The position numbers were made by a program, and so were the translations under genes. A stretch of 64,000 bases of DNA, taken from contig NC_065542.1 of the NCBI RefSeq assembly GCF_932294415.1, positions 54,804,406 through 54,868,405 on the forward strand, read 5' to 3'. This DNA comes from Quercus robur (Eukaryota; Streptophyta; Magnoliopsida; Fagales; Fagaceae). Each line of letters begins with the position of its first letter. Position 1 is the stretch's first letter. The notes below the pieces were generated by a model. That model had not been told where the DNA came from and made no database searches. It saw only the letters and a program-made list of their open reading frames with translations. Shown here in pieces: positions 12,094-27,875 of the stretch.

Positions 12094-12705
12094 TTTTGTG
12101 TTTCTTATTTCTATAGGAGGAGAAGCTAGTTTTTAACCTTTGTTGTTCTTCATAAGGGGAGTTGTCTCTATTTTCTATAGAGTTGAATTGTTTTGTGTTC
12201 TACTAATTCTCTATATTCTCTTATTCTCTGTTGCATATGTTTTATGTCAACCTTCTAATTAGGTTGTCTTTGTCAATACGTGACAAAAAGGGGGAGAAAT
12301 AGATGAAATGTAGGAATCCTGTTTGTTTTGTTTAGGGGGAGTTAAAATTGTTTTTGAAAGGGGGAGAATTTTTTTTGATATATCTAACTTAGGGGGAGAT
12401 ACATTGTTATCTATGTTTCTTGTTTCACTACTCATTGATTTATATTTATGAGTTATTCATGATATATGTCTTTGTTTTGTATTTTGTGAAGTCAAGAATT
12501 TATTCTTGTTTACTTGTATTTTCCACACATGTGTTTATGCATTTGTTGAGTGTTTCAAGAAATATACAGGTTGATTCAGTCGTGCTGCTGTCTACACTTG
12601 CAACTGATAGATAGTAGTTAGGTTGAATTGTATTTGGGCTTTTTTGTAACTTTAAGCATTTCATGTTTGTGATGTGTTTTGTCACGGATTGCCAAAGGAG
12701 GAGAT
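12094..12705 (+). mobile_element. Element tail with repeated polypurine tracts, second copy
   Basis: Right-hand flank of the nested Gypsy. From 12,240 it aligns with 1477-2010, including the GGGGGAG-type tracts (about 12290, 12335, 12360, 12391) and the final AAAGGAGGAG before LTR B. It contains no copy of the 357-residue ORF, so this element copy is shorter or rearranged relative to the one on the left. Confidence 0.5.
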
Positions 12706-13621
12706 TGTTAGGTTCTAAGATTTTAGGAACTAATGTATTAGAACTTCAATTTGTATTATATTGGCAAACCATGATCAAAACACAGAGTTTAGGTTTAGGC
12801 TTGCTTAAAGTATATTTATTTGTAAAATTGGAATCGAGTGATTGCAGAATTTATTGGACTAAATCTGCAAGGCTAGATCGATCGAAAATTAGACTCGATC
12901 GATCGAACCATATGTAGATTTATTTTTTCTACAAAATTCCAATTCAGTCCAAACTCTACTAAACGTATTAGGGTTCAAGTAAAACACTCCTATATATAAG
13001 GGAAACCCTAAAACGTTTTTATGAGTTTTTTAGAGAGATTAGAGTACCTCTTGTGCCTCTTTTATAGTTCTAGGGTTTTGTACCCAAAGCTCTCTAAGGT
13101 TGCTCTATTTGCTATGTGTGTGAATCTCTTGTGAGATCTGAGAGGTGGTTGCCTTCACACATGTTTAGGATTATCAAGAAAGAGATTTGATTGAGAGCTT
13201 AAAGATCATTCAATTGCTGCACTAAAAAACTTAAAGATACACAAGCAGGAGTGCTTGTACTTGCTGGAGAATCCAAGAAAGAATGAGTCCATGGTCTTGG
13301 AGCTTGCACATGGTTGTGTTAGTAAGTTTCTACTGGTAGGTAGCAATAGGATGTTGTGGTCTAAGTCGTTATTGTAAAACTTCGATTCTTTATAGGGGAT
13401 TTACTTTTTATCTTGAGGATAGCTAGGTTAAATCCTCCCCAGGTTTTTAACCGGTTTGGTTTTCCTGAGTTATCATATCATTGTGTTATTTATATTTCCG
13501 CTGCTATGCACGATATGATTGTTTAATTGTGATAACCTAGATCTGAAATTTGGACTAAGTAATAACTTGGTTAATTAACTAAGTTAATCCAATTGTGTTT
13601 TAAGGGGTCTAAAAACTTACA
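12706..13621 (+). mobile_element. LTR B of an unclassified LTR retroelement
   Basis: A 916-bp relative of LTR A, TGTTAGGTTCTAAG…CTTACA, with a TATA box (CTATATATAAGG) near 12990 and repeated CGATCGATCGA palindromes near 12878-12907. The right end is independently confirmed: the sequence just after 13621 (AAGATAATACCTC) lines up with the uninterrupted module at 16811 (AAGGTAATACCTC). Confidence 0.65.
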
Positions 13622-14316
13622 AAGATAATACCTCATAGAAAAAAAAAAAAAACAATTGAATTATAGTAAATAGAATTTTACTTATTCATTGACGTAGTAT
13701 TTCTATATATCTTCTTGCTTAACTGTTTTTTCTTTTTTCTTTCTTCGTCTTCTTCTTCTTTTGTTTTTTTTTTTTTTGACTATCAAACCCAATTTTAGCA
13801 GTTTTTTCCCCCACGCGGGCTCCATTAATTTTTTATTAGAGTCGAGGGTCATTCCACTATAAGTTTTCGCATAAATTCTTTCTTCTTTATTTATTGTCAA
13901 ACCAACTTTTGCTTTTTTCACGTGGATGTCGGCTCCATCTGTGCAAACCTTCATATGCACAAGAAAGTACTTGGAAGCTATCCAAAACAAAATAAAAGGA
14001 AAACGGAAAATGCTAGGAAAACAGCTGGAAGGTAAGGGCACTTTGTACACGAAATCTAATACAAAATGGACTCACTCAATATCATATTTATTGAAGTCTG
14101 GGGACACTTTAATTGAACAATAATATCTTTATTTTTTAGAAAATTAATAAAAATAATACAAATTTTATTAATAAAATTTATTAATAAAATACTAATTCAA
14201 TAAGATAATAAATAAATATTAATTTTTTTTTATTGATAATTTGTAAGATTATGCTTCACACTTTTTTCCTTTTTCTGTCACTTTTTCTTCTTCTTTTGTT
14301 TTCTTTGACTATGAAG

Positions 14317-14569
14317 GGTCTGTTTGGATAGAACTTATTTTGCTGAAACTGAAAACTGAAAACTATAAACACTGTAGCAAAATAATTTTTAAATGTGTGA
14401 ATAGTGTCGTGAAACCAATTTTTAATGAAAAAGTTGCTGAAAAATGGAATTTGTGGGTCCGTAAACAGTGCACGGATATACTGTTCACCATGGAAAAGTC
14501 AACGAATGCGGAGCTAAAAAAAAAAAACTTAGAAAACGTAAACGCAATTTTAGTGCTATCCAAACCGCC
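14317..14569. mobile_element. hAT-like MITE
   Basis: A 253-bp insertion with imperfect terminal inverted repeats (GGTCTGTTTGGATAG at the left, CTATCCAAACCGCC at the right) and flanking 8-mers CTATGAAG (14309-14316) and CTTCGAAG (14570-14577) that match at 6 of 8 positions. It interrupts the module phrase CTTTGACTATCAAACCCAAC, which is uninterrupted at about 54924. The 8-bp size suggests hAT. It has no protein. Confidence 0.55.
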
Positions 14570-14653
14570 CTTCGAAGCCTAACTTTGGCTGCTCTTGCCA
14601 CGTTGACTCCATATGTGTAGAACTCTATATGCATAAAAAAAAATACCTGGAAG

Positions 14654-14688
<35 letters not shown>

Positions 14689-14806
14689 AGAGGAAAACAA
14701 TCCATTTTGTATGAGGAACCACATCCTCATCTTTCATTTTTTATTATTATAGAGTTTGGAAACTCGAATGCTCTTTTGAGTCGGTTTGTAAGGACTTAGG
14801 CCTTAT

Positions 14807-15265
14807 TTGATTAGGGTATTTGAACAATAGTTTTTTGGTGTTTGAACAATAAAAACTGTGAGTTAAAAAAAAAAAATACATTTGGTAAAGGTGTTTTTTA
14901 CTGGAGTGTTTGAGTTACATTGCTCATTTTAAGGTGTTTAAACACGAAATTTAGAAAACTCACTTTACGAGTTTTCAATTTTCAAATAACATTGCTCAAT
15001 TGTACTTTTGTAAATATGTTAAAAACCATGGGGCCCACTTGATTAGACAAAACAGAAACTAACTTGTCTTTCTTCAAATAAAAAAAAAAATTAAATGGTA
15101 TTGTGCTTGTCATCTTTTTAAAAATAAACACACAATTATGTTTTTTTTCACACACTGAAACATGTTATTTGAAACATGGTACTAAACACATTCTTTACTT
15201 TATGAATACTGTAAATACGTGTTTCAACAACACTTTTTAAACCATAGTTTTCACATTATTTTAAA
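14807..15265. mobile_element. MITE-like insertion of unclear superfamily
   Basis: Relative to 55094-55170, this copy of the module carries about 460 extra bases beginning GGCCTTATTTGATTAGGG and ending near TTTTCACATTATTTT. The two ends are weakly inverted (CAATAGTTTTTTGGTGTTTG against CTATGGTTTAAAAAGTGTTG). I could not define a clean target duplication, so the ends are approximate. Confidence 0.4.
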
Positions 15266-15470
15266 AAATTTCATACTCAATTTCAAGATTTGTTAAAATA
15301 ATTTATGTGAGTTGTAGAAAAAAGAAAAGAAAAGAAAAAGAAGATAAGTTCATATACAAAGTTGTGAACAGAAAGTCTCCACCCTACCATTTAATCAACT
15401 ACTTAAACATGTTATAAAATTGAGTATACAAGTGAATGTATTTTTGGATTAATATAAATTAGCTTGTAAC

Positions 15471-16689
15471 TCCATGTATATGCATGTATACATTTAAAGA
15501 TATACAATAAGATGCATAATATAATTTATATATATATAATTTAAATACTATTGATAGTCATTTTTATATTTTGTTAACTCTTTAAAAAATTTTATAAAGA
15601 TATTATTAAGTATAAAATGTAAATTTTTCATGTTTATTTATTTATTTATTATTGTGAAGTACTTTTTATTTTATTTTTTATGATTTATTTATTTTAAACT
15701 ATTTAATTTTTGTATTTAATTATTTATTTAGATAAATATTTATGATATAGTCGCCAGCTGCTTTTGTTTTATATATCAAGTTGGCCATTTTCACACCAAA
15801 AAGTCTGGCTTTTTCGTTCTTGTTATGACCGTGCCAGACAAGTTAAGTTAGTGACATTTCACATTTGTCATTGTTTTTCGGACTTTCAAACCCAACTAAA
15901 TTTGCTGTTTTTTCACGTGTAGCTATTTTCACGTGGGCTGCATTTGTGCAGACTTCCATGTTCTTGCACAAGAAAATACCCGGAAGCTATGCAAAATAAA
16001 AGAAAAAGAAAACACACACACGTATGGAAGAGGAAGACAAGGGCCACTCTCAGAATTGCACTCACTCAAAATATCACAATTTATCAAAATGGAAAAAAAA
16101 GGGTGATAAATTGATGTAAAAAATGGTGAACAAGTTTCGACCCTATCGACCACTTAAATATATGGTAAAATTGAGTATAAAATTGAATTTATATTTATAT
16201 TTATTTGAATGGATTACTTGTGAATAACAGTCCTTCTCTAGGTTATTTTTGTTAAATAATACTCTTTAAAAAAAAAATAGAGGACAAAGTTTGTTTGTAG
16301 CTAATGGCTACAACTCCTACTAAAAAAAAAAAAAAAACATGTTTATATATTTTGGAAATCTATTTGTTGGAGTGCCCGTTCTCTATGTTCATAACATGCA
16401 TATTAAATTTCATGTCAATTAGATGTTATTTACTATTCGATCTATAAATTTGTTTTTAATGCATAATTTTAGATTACATAAATTTGAAATTTAAAAATTT
16501 AATTGATTATATAGCTATTGATCTTTATTTCTCTTAAAATTTTGCAAACATGAAACATATAAAAAGAAAATGTAATCCAACCGCGCATTATTGAAAATTC
16601 ACATCTAATAAAAGAATAATTAGTGGAGTTAGAGCCTTTGGCAAACTTTGTCCTAAAATAAAAAGGAAATGGTTAACAAGATAACACTG
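15471..16689. repeat. AT-rich spacer with partial module copy 2
   Basis: 15471-15830 is very AT-rich with no gene. 15830-16260 is a second, shorter copy of the TNL 5'-flank module (ACGTGGGCTGCATTTGTGC, AATACCCGGAAGCTATGC, then ACCACTTAAATATATGG and AAATTGAGTATAAAATTG). 16260-16689 is AT-rich with nothing recognisable. Confidence 0.45.
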
Positions 16690-17580
16690 TAAAGATGAAA
16701 TAATATATGTACTTTTCTATTAATCAAGGAGCCATCCCCTCTGTAACTATAATTTCTTCACTACAATAATGCAGTTATGCTATTATGCCAATAAGTGAGG
16801 TGATCTTAATAAGGTAATACCTCGAAGAAAAGAAAACAAATTGAATTATAGTAAATAGAATTTTACCTATTCATTGACGTAGTATTTCTATATATCTTCT
16901 TATGCTTAACTGTTTTTTTTCCTTGTTCTGTCTTTCTTCGTCTTCTTCTTCTTTTGTTTTCTTTGACTGTCAAATGACTCAAATCTGACTTTAGCTGCTT
17001 TTTCTCCACGTGGGCTCCATCTATGCAGACCTCCTTATGCATATGGAATCTAATTATTATCTTCTTAAAAAAAAAAAATTGTATGAGGAACCTCAATTTC
17101 ACGTGGAAGATGGGTTAAAAGTTGATTTTATACGACCCATCAATTAAATTTTTATTAGAGTAGGTAGGCAAGTGGGCATAAAGTCTATAAATTGTCGCAT
17201 AAAGTCTTTCTTCTTTATTTTATTATCAAACCAACTTTTGATTTTTTTCACAGGAAAATTTTACCTCCGTCTGCGCAAACCTCCATATGCACAGGAAAAT
17301 ACCTGGAACCTATCCAAATTAAATAAACAAAAGGAAAACGGAAAATGCTAGGAAAACACGAAGGTAAGGGTCACTCGCACACGAAATCTAATACAAAATG
17401 CCCTCACTTAATATCATAATTTATTAAAATTGAAAAATAATTTCAATTTGTAATATGGGATACTTAATTGAACAATAATATATTTACTTTATTATAAAAA
17501 GTATTAAAAGTAATACAAATTTTATTAAAAGAAATTTATTAGTAAATGTGATAATAATGAATGTGATTGTTACTAATTCA
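16690..17580. repeat. Copy 3 of the TNL 5'-flank module, interrupted by Helitrons
   Basis: It aligns with 55440-55760 (CTATAATTTCTTCACTAC, GTGAGGTGATCTTAATAAGG) and with 53388-53480 plus 54480-54660 (AAGTCTTTCTTCTTTATT, CTCCGTCTGCGCAAACC). At 17580 it stops in TACTAATTCA, exactly where the Helitron complex begins. The continuation (TTAAGATAATAAATGAGT) is found at 31273. Confidence 0.6.
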
Positions 17581-17590
17581 TCTATCATAT

Positions 17591-17770
17591 TATATATAAT
17601 AAAAGTTGGATTTAGATGTCGTGGTTGCGCCACGTGGCTTCACCAAATTGCAGAAATTTTATAAAATTTTTAGATTTTAATATATATAATAAAAGTTGGA
17701 CTTAGATGTCGTGGTTGCGCCATGGCTTCACCAAATTGCAGAAATTTTATAAAATTTTTAGATTTTAAGA
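17591..17770 (+). repeat. 90-bp tandem duplication of the Helitron X 5' end
   Basis: Two copies with exact 90-bp period, each starting TATATATAATAAAAGTTGGA and containing GTCGTGGTTGCGCCA. The second copy has ATGG where the first has ACGTGG. Duplication of a terminus fits repeated initiation or slippage during rolling-circle transposition, or a truncated nested copy. Confidence 0.7.
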
Positions 17771-18140
17771 AGAAGTATATATAATTTTACTTCTCCTATA
17801 ATTTCTAAGTGGATAAAAATCATAATTTTTCAAAAAAAACCAGCAATTTTAATTTCTCTTATAATTTCTAAACTGATAAAATTTATAATTTGATTTTAAT
17901 CCAAATTCTATCTTAATTTGAGTACAATCCAAATTCTTCATCTAAATCTTTTGTTTAAAAAAAAAAAAAAACAGCAACATGTACACGTTTAAGTTGAAAA
18001 AAATTCTTAATTAAAAAGTTTATATGATTTTAATTTCTTCTATAATTTCTAAACGGATAAAATTCATAATTTGATTATAATCCAAATTCTTCATCTAAAT
18101 CTTTTATTAAAAAGAAAAATCTTCATTAAAAAAAAAAAAA

Positions 18141-19075
18141 ACAGCAACATGTACACGTTTAAATTGAAAAAAAAAAATCTTAATTAAAAAAAAGGTTGGC
18201 TGCCCCAAATTGCAAGAAATTTATAGATAAAAACAAAACCAAAAATAAATAAATATTAAGCCTTATGTATATCACTATATCCTATTTGAATTTGACCATA
18301 ATTGAAATACTAATCCGCATCAAATGTCACTTCTAAAACTAATTAGATAAGTTTATCAAAAAAAAAAAAGAAAAAAAAAAGAAGCTAATTAGATAAAGCG
18401 TGTATATAAAAAATTCTAATTAAAATGAATTACAAGGACCAACAAAGCTAATTTGATAAAGCCTAAGACACCTAAACAAAAAGCAACATGTACACGTTTA
18501 AGTTGAAAAAAAAAAGGGTTGGCTGCCCCAAATTGCAAGAAATTAATAGATAAAACCAAAAAATAAAATCAATATTAAGCTCTATGTATATCACTATATC
18601 CTACTTGAATTTGATCATAAATGAAATACTAATCCGCATCAAATGCCACTTCTAAAACTCATTAGATAAGTTTACGAAAAAAAAAAAGAAAAGAAAAAGA
18701 AGCTAATTAGATAAAGCGTGAATATAAAAAATTCTAATTAAGATGAATTACAAGGACCAACAAAGCTAATTTGATAAAGCCTAAGACACCTAAACAAAAA
18801 GGAGAATAAGCATTTTTTTTTAAAGCAACATGTACACGTTTAAGTTGAAAAAAAAAAGGTTGGCTGCCCCAAATTGCAAGAAATTTATAGATAAAAACAA
18901 AAAACAAAATAAAATAAATATTAAGCCCTATGCATATCACTATATCCTACTTGAATTTGATCATAATTGAAATACTAATCCGCATCAAATACCACTTCTA
19001 AAACTAATTAGATAAGTTTATTAAAAAAAAAAAAAAAGGCTAATTACATAAAACGTGAATATAAAAAAATTTAAT
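18141..19075 (+). repeat. Three-copy tandem repeat, about 323-341 bp
   Basis: The phrase GGTTGGCTGCCCCAAATTGC begins at 18194, 18517 and 18858. It is followed each time by the same AT-rich block (AATACTAATCCGCATCAAA, ACAAGGACCAACAAAGC) and a GCAACATGTACACGTTTAAG phrase. Such internal tandem repeats are common in non-autonomous Helitrons. Confidence 0.7.
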
Positions 19076-21305
19076 TGCAGAAATTTTTTTAGATTTTTAG
19101 ATTTTCAAAATATATATAATTTTTCTTCTCCTATAATTTATAAATTGATAAAAATCTTAATTTGATTACAATCCAAATTTTTCATCTAATCCACATAATC
19201 CTTATTTTTCAAGTGTAGTGTATTATAATCTAAATTCTTCATCTAATCCATTTAATCCTTATTTTTAAGGTGTAGTGTATTATAAAAAAAAAATAAAAAA
19301 TAAAAAAGCAGTTTTAACAAAACATGCAACTTACATTAAAAAATAAGTGTTTTGACATAAAATTTTAAAAAGAGATTAAATTTAGTTGGTTTTCTTCTTT
19401 GAATAGTAAATTTAGTTGGTTGGTGCCACACAACTACAACCTACAATTGTGTCTATCTAAATATTATCAACAAAGCCTAAAATAATAGGATAGAAAGAAA
19501 AAAAAAATCCAAAGCATAAAATATTAAAATGTGTAGTTGTGTAAGTAGAAGTATAGCTAATCCCATGAATTTAAAAAAATAAAAATAAAAACCACTTTCA
19601 TTGGGAGGATATACACACGGAAGGAATTAATAATAAATTTGTTATCTACTTTTTTTCAAATATATTTTGTTTTAATCTATTTATTTTTTGAATGAATATC
19701 AAATTTTTGGATAACCAAAAAAAACTAATAACGTTAACAACTTGATATTTACCGTATATTAGGAAAAAAAATTGTAATTAACGTTAATAACTTGATTGTT
19801 ATGGTATTTGATTTTAAATAAATTTATTCTTTTTTTTTTCCTTATAACAACTTCTTTACAACTTAAAATTATTGTTTTAAATAGAAATAACTTTTTAACA
19901 TTTTATTTTTTGGGGGGTTGAAGTTTACCATGGTTAAAATTTTGTTTGTTGGATAAATGTAGGGATGATTATGGATAATAGTTTTATTATACCATGACTC
20001 TCATCTTTAGATTTTTAGGTCACTATAAATAATAAGGCCAAATTCATAATTTATTTTATTAATATTTTGAATGTCCAAGTATCTATCAATTTTTAGGGTT
20101 ATTTTTTATTTGTTTTTTTGACAAATTCAGTCCCTCTTCACTTCAAAAAATAACTTCCCAATTTCTTATTAATATTATTCATGTTGTTTTTTATTATTTT
20201 TTTCAGTGAATTTTATTATTATTCATGTTGTTTTTTATTATTTTTTTCAGGTAGTTTCATTGAACTTTCGAAGCACTCGATCAAAAGTTTTTCTCAAAAA
20301 AATTTCTTGAAGTTTATATTTACACATTTTGTTTTGATAGGGTGAAATTTGGTGTCTCTCCCCTCACTTTCAAAGATAAAAATTTAATTCTTACGTAAGT
20401 TTAACTACTTTTATTTTTTAATGTTTAGTAATTTGGGTTGTTCATAATACTTAAATATTACATTGAGGTTAGCACTTAAATATGCTTTCAATTTTTTTTT
20501 TAATTATTGAATTCAAGGTTTTTCATTTAAATATGCACTTGAGTTTTAATTAAGCAAACTCCCTTTATATTTTTAAGGCATATCCTTTTATATTAACTGC
20601 ATAATTATCCACCATATTCCATTCAATTAATTTTGGACTTATATATGATTTTTTTTTAATAAAAACTTAATCTTACACAATATATATTCATTATATAACT
20701 TAAAGTTACTTTATTTATAAAAAATAAAAAAAGGGGGGGAGAGTAAAAGATTACTTTATTTTTATTATCTATTTAATTTTAATTAATATAAAAATTATTA
20801 TTTTTTATTTTCATTAATTTACACGTGATTCTTGATTAAACCGTGCATCGCACGGGCATAATACTAGTATATATATAAAACTGAAACCTCTGCTAGCTCC
20901 ACAATTTTCCATGTCATCTTTTTTTAATAATTATTTTTGATGTTTTATTTATATTAGAATTTTTCCATTTATTCCCCCCCCCCCATCAACTTTCATGTCA
21001 CCTTTTTTTTTTTTTTTTTTTTAATTCTTCTTAACGTTTTTGCTAAATAAAATGTTTTTTAATTCTTCTTAACGTTTTTTAGCTAAAACGTACACTAAGT
21101 GTTTCTTTTCTTTTCTTTTTTCTTTTTTCTTTTTTTAATTCTTCTTAACGTTTTATTAGTATTATATTATATTAGAATTATCAATTTAGAACCCTAATCC
21201 AAGTTACAACTCTTTCTTTAGCCTTCACGTCTAAACCCTACAACCTCTTTGTTTTCTAATATACACTGGCACGCCAAAACTCCATCCTCCCACCGCCACC
21301 ATCAC

Positions 21306-22388
21306 CATGGATCACTGCCACTGCATCGATTTCTCTTTGTCTCTCCATCGTCACTCAATCCAGCCCATCATGTTTTATTTTGAGGTAATTAAAACATGTT
21401 TTTTACTCTCCTTAATTTCTATATAGTGCTCTCTCTTTATCCGCTTCTATTGTTTATGGAATTTTGTTAGTTTGTGGTTGTGGGTTGCTATGGATTTAAG
21501 TTTTTTTGTTTTTGTTTTCATGGAATTTTGTTGGTTTGTGGTTGTGGGTTGCTCTGGATTTAAGTTTTTTTTTTTTTTTTCTTTGCAGATTTCCATGTTT
21601 TCTTCTTCTTACTTTGTTGTCAAATCTATGGCAAAGAAGAATCACGAAATTTTTGTAATTAGATTTTCTTTTTCCCTTTTTCTTTGTATGCAATTTTTAT
21701 TGGATTTTTGGTTTCTTGGGATTCTTCTATTTGGTTTTAATTCTGGGTTTGTTTTAGTTGATATATAGTGTTTTTCTCATCTTCATTTTACATTGGTTTG
21801 GATTTTCTTTTTCCCTTTTTTTTGGTTATGCAATTTTTATTGGATTTTTGTTTCCTAGGATTCTTCTATTTGATTTCAATTTTGGGTTTGTTTTGGTTTG
21901 ATATATAGTGTTACTGTCGTCTTCATTTACATTGGTTTTCCCTTTTTATAAATTATTATAATCTCTGGGTTGTCTTATATGATAGCCTACGGAATGTTAT
22001 GTTAGGGCTACCACTATTTTGGATTCTTTGGGAATTTTTTTTGAAGGTCAGGGTTGGTTAGTATAGTTGTTTGAGAGTTATATAACTCATTTATATATGA
22101 TTATGCAAGATGGGCATGATATTAGATTATAAATTTGAGGCAGAGATTCAGAGAGAGGGTTAAGAGAGACTTAACAAATAGCAAGCTTTAACAAATACCT
22201 CAATCATTATGCAAAATCAAAAGGCATATTACATATTTTTAATCTGTTGACTCCATAACCGAAAAATACATAGGTACCTACAAAAACCTCATTTTATGTT
22301 TTCAATTTTTAGGCACAAAGGAGCCTGCACAGGCCTTGAGAGAAAAAACAACCCTTGGTTATATTGATGCTAGTGTTGCTTCAACATG
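21306..22388 (+). other. Exon-like fragments in Helitron Y, possible captured host gene
   Basis: An ATG at 21306 opens a short frame (MDHCHCIDFSLSLHRHSIQP) ending at a GGTAATT donor-like site at about 21386, after a CT-rich leader with AACCCTA motifs. A second segment near 22314 follows TTTTTAG and reads TKEPAQALREKTTLGYIDAS before a GGTACTC. Helitrons often capture 5' parts of genes. I do not recognise the protein. The sequence between is intron-like, with a duplicated GGATTTAAGTTTTTTT block near 21490 and 21557. Confidence 0.3.
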
Positions 22389-22901
22389 GTACTCTCTTTT
22401 CTTTTTAAAATTCTCTCTTTTCATTAAGTTTTTTTTTTCTTACACGTTGTTTGATAAAATTTGTAAGTGATTTTTTGTTGTTGTTCTAGAAGTCATAATA
22501 CATGGAGAGTGGTAAGGAGGAAGATAAGTAGGGAATGTGATGCCGTGTTGTTGATTTAATCAGGGTGAGATGTATTTGTTGGCCTTATTTTCTCAATGTC
22601 ATTTTTTGTGTGATGTAAAAACATGATTGTCATTTTTTTATGCTTTTTCAATTGAACCAGAATGGATTTTTTTCTCCAGCTTAAATGAATGACTAGCTTT
22701 TATGTGCTGCACCTATTCTTTGAACTTGCTTTCAAGTTTCATATGATTATATTCTTTAAGAAAACATGTACATAATCCAAATTAAAATGTAGACTCTAAC
22801 TATTTGTATTAAAAATTTGTTGTTTTTTTCCTCTTGGAATATACTTTTAAATCCTTTATGAGATTTTGTGTTATCAATATTTGCTATAGCTCAATTTGTT
22901 G

Positions 22902-23069
22902 GGGCAAAATGGCCCATTAGCATTAATTTTTGAAATATTTAGGCCTGAAACACTGTTTGGGAAATATATAGGAAAGTACCACTTTTTGTGGTACTCGAGC
23001 TCAGCTTGGTGAGCTCAAGTACCCCATTTTTCTGTTCCAGCGTGGCACCTGACGTTGGCATCTGAATTT
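22902..23069 (+). repeat. Left terminal inverted repeat of the MULE
   Basis: Pairs with 29168-29328 with about seven differences by eye. It contains an internal palindromic block (GGTACTCGAGCT… GTACC), so each end can itself fold into a hairpin. Confidence 0.8.
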
Positions 23070-23247
23070 AAGGTCTCTCTTCACCCTCACCCTTACCAGA
23101 ACACAGTCTCACTCTCACTCTCACTTACACCTAAACGTTCAAACCCCAAACGTTCAAACCCTCACACCCTCACACCATCGGCGGCAGAAATTAAAAACGT
23201 CGTTGTGATCACTTTCGCGTATCGATGATGGCCGGGGGAATGGAATC

Positions 23248-23514
23248 GTGGTCTCCGTCACCGTCGCGCCTGAGGGAATAGGAGAAGGGAAAGTGGTGGT
23301 TGTTGGAGGAGCAATGGTAATGGACTGTCCATTGGATGACAGTGGTGCGACGTCGTCTTCGTCCTCATCTTCTTCTTCGCCCTTTCTTCTCCCTGTCTCC
23401 GACCAATTAGGGTTTTCAATTTCATTTCATAGAGTCGCCACGCGGACCATTTCCCCTTCAATGGCGCTTTGTAAGCTCTCTCTCTTTGAAAAATTTGAGT
23501 TCTTTTTCTCTTAA
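23248..23514 (+). other. GC-rich exon-like segment in the MULE
   Basis: Locally GC-rich against an AT-rich background, and open for 88 codons (MVSVTVAPEGIGEGKVVVVG, then a Ser run and VSDQLGFSISFHRVATR). It is followed by intron-like T-rich DNA. It could be a captured first exon transcribed from the left TIR. I do not recognise the protein, and the Ser run comes from a TCTTCC repeat. Confidence 0.3.
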
Positions 23515-26614
<3,100 letters not shown>

Positions 26615-27047
26615 GTGGCTATCAAAGATTTAAATTGGGCTGTCAAGCTGATAAATCATATCCCCAGGTGGATTTCTTTTGATATTGCCAGGCCTTCGCT
26701 TTATAAAATGCCATATGTAGTCTTATCAGATTTTGCCAATTTACAAAACGGAGAGTTGTCACCACCTGATGTACAACAATGTCAAGGAAGTGCAATATGA
26801 TGACATTCACCAAGACTCAAATGATCCTTTTATGTGTGAAGATGAAGAAATGATTGATCATGAATATGAGAGCCTCAGTGATGAATCAGACACAGAAAGC
26901 ACTGGTCTGAGATCTGTTGAAATAGAAGATGGTGGCATCAGTAATATCCTAATTGGGCTGAAGGGTTCTCATTTGAGATACAAGGTATGTGTTAGTCAAT
27001 GCAGGTGCATCGATGACTCTGCAGCAGCTTATAATTTTGATTATTAA
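26615..27047 (+). other. Exon-like open segments of unknown origin in the MULE
   Basis: Two overlapping open frames. The second reads VQYDDIHQDSNDPFMCEDEE, MIDHEYESLSDESDTESTGL and then ISNILIGLKGSHLRYK, and could end at a GTATGT donor near 26983. The acidic Asp/Glu/Ser-rich composition looks like a real linker and not random AT-rich translation. The family is not recognised. It may belong to the same captured transcript as the kinase fragment downstream. Confidence 0.3.
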
Positions 27048-27875
27048 AGAGTTTTTTTTTTCTATTATTATTATTATTATTTTTAAAGTTTATTTAGGTA
27101 GTCAGTATCATATTCATTTATTTTGAAGTTATAATGGCTGGCAGTGTTGCTGGTTTCCAGTGTTCCTCCTAGATACATGTCATCCCAAAATTCTACTTAC
27201 AAAAGCTTGATGCTAAAAAGTTTTATGATAAAGAAATCTTAAGCATGAAATGGACTTTGAACTCTCTCCATTTCAAGTGAAATAAAGAAATTTTGTTCCA
27301 TCCTAGGTAGGGTTCTGCTTGTGTCTAGTTACTGTCCTAATCAGACACATCCAAATGTGGACTTGTGGATACAACAGACACGTGTCCACATCTGGTTGTT
27401 TCCAGTTCCTGCGAACTATTCATAAGCTAGATCTATTCTACATACTTTAATAATTTAAGAATTCATCTCCTAAACTGCTTATAAATCATAAAATAATAAT
27501 TTAAAAAAAAAAAAAAAAAAAAAAACTAATAACACCAAACCGACTCTCTTGGTGCTATGTGCAAAAATCATGAGAATAAGACATCTAGAGACTAGAAATT
27601 AATTTCATGTTTGGCCAAGTACAAAGCAGACCTCAAAATCACCACTAATGGCCATTCTCTATGTCTTCCTATTCATCTTCATATTCCTAAGCAATTCTCA
27701 CAGGACAAATTCAAGTAAGCATGCTAAAAAATATATATAACCAAAGTTAGATCAATCTCTATCCTTAACCACTGCTTGACAGAACTTTATTCTTACGTTT
27801 TAGGTACTTGCAAATTAATTAATTTCACCTATAGCTAATATTAAGTGTGATGGTGCTAATAACTAATACTCCAAT

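Larger units (their letters stand above)
13622..15470. repeat. Copy 1 of the TNL 5'-flank module, with two MITE-like insertions
   Basis: This segment aligns with 54478-55350, the 5' flank of the TNL gene, once two insertions (14317-14569 and about 14807-15265) are set aside. Shared landmarks are GGCTCCATCTGTGCAAACC with a following GCACAGGAAAATACNTGGAAGC-like phrase, TGTATGAGGAACCACATCC, and the closing block TATAAAATTGAGTAT. It has no coding potential. Further partial copies are at 15830-16260 and 16690-17580. The duplication suggests a former TNL cluster. Confidence 0.6.
17581..20867 (+). mobile_element. Helitron X, non-autonomous
   Basis: Starts TCTATCATATTATATATAA after an A and ends with the hairpin CCGTGCATCGCACGG, a short spacer and CTAG before a T: the TC…hairpin…CTAG layout of plant Helitrons, inserted between A and T. 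About 3.3 kb, AT-rich, with no Rep/helicase frame. It contains a 90-bp tandem duplication of its own 5' end (17591-17680 and 17681-17770) and a three-copy internal repeat (18141-19075). Its right end abuts Helitron Y directly. Confidence 0.75.

Noticed and set aside
2011-13621. One LTR element with LTRs A and B as its two ends
   Set aside because: A and B are only about 70 percent alike by eye, there is no matching target duplication, and interior-type sequence lies left of A.
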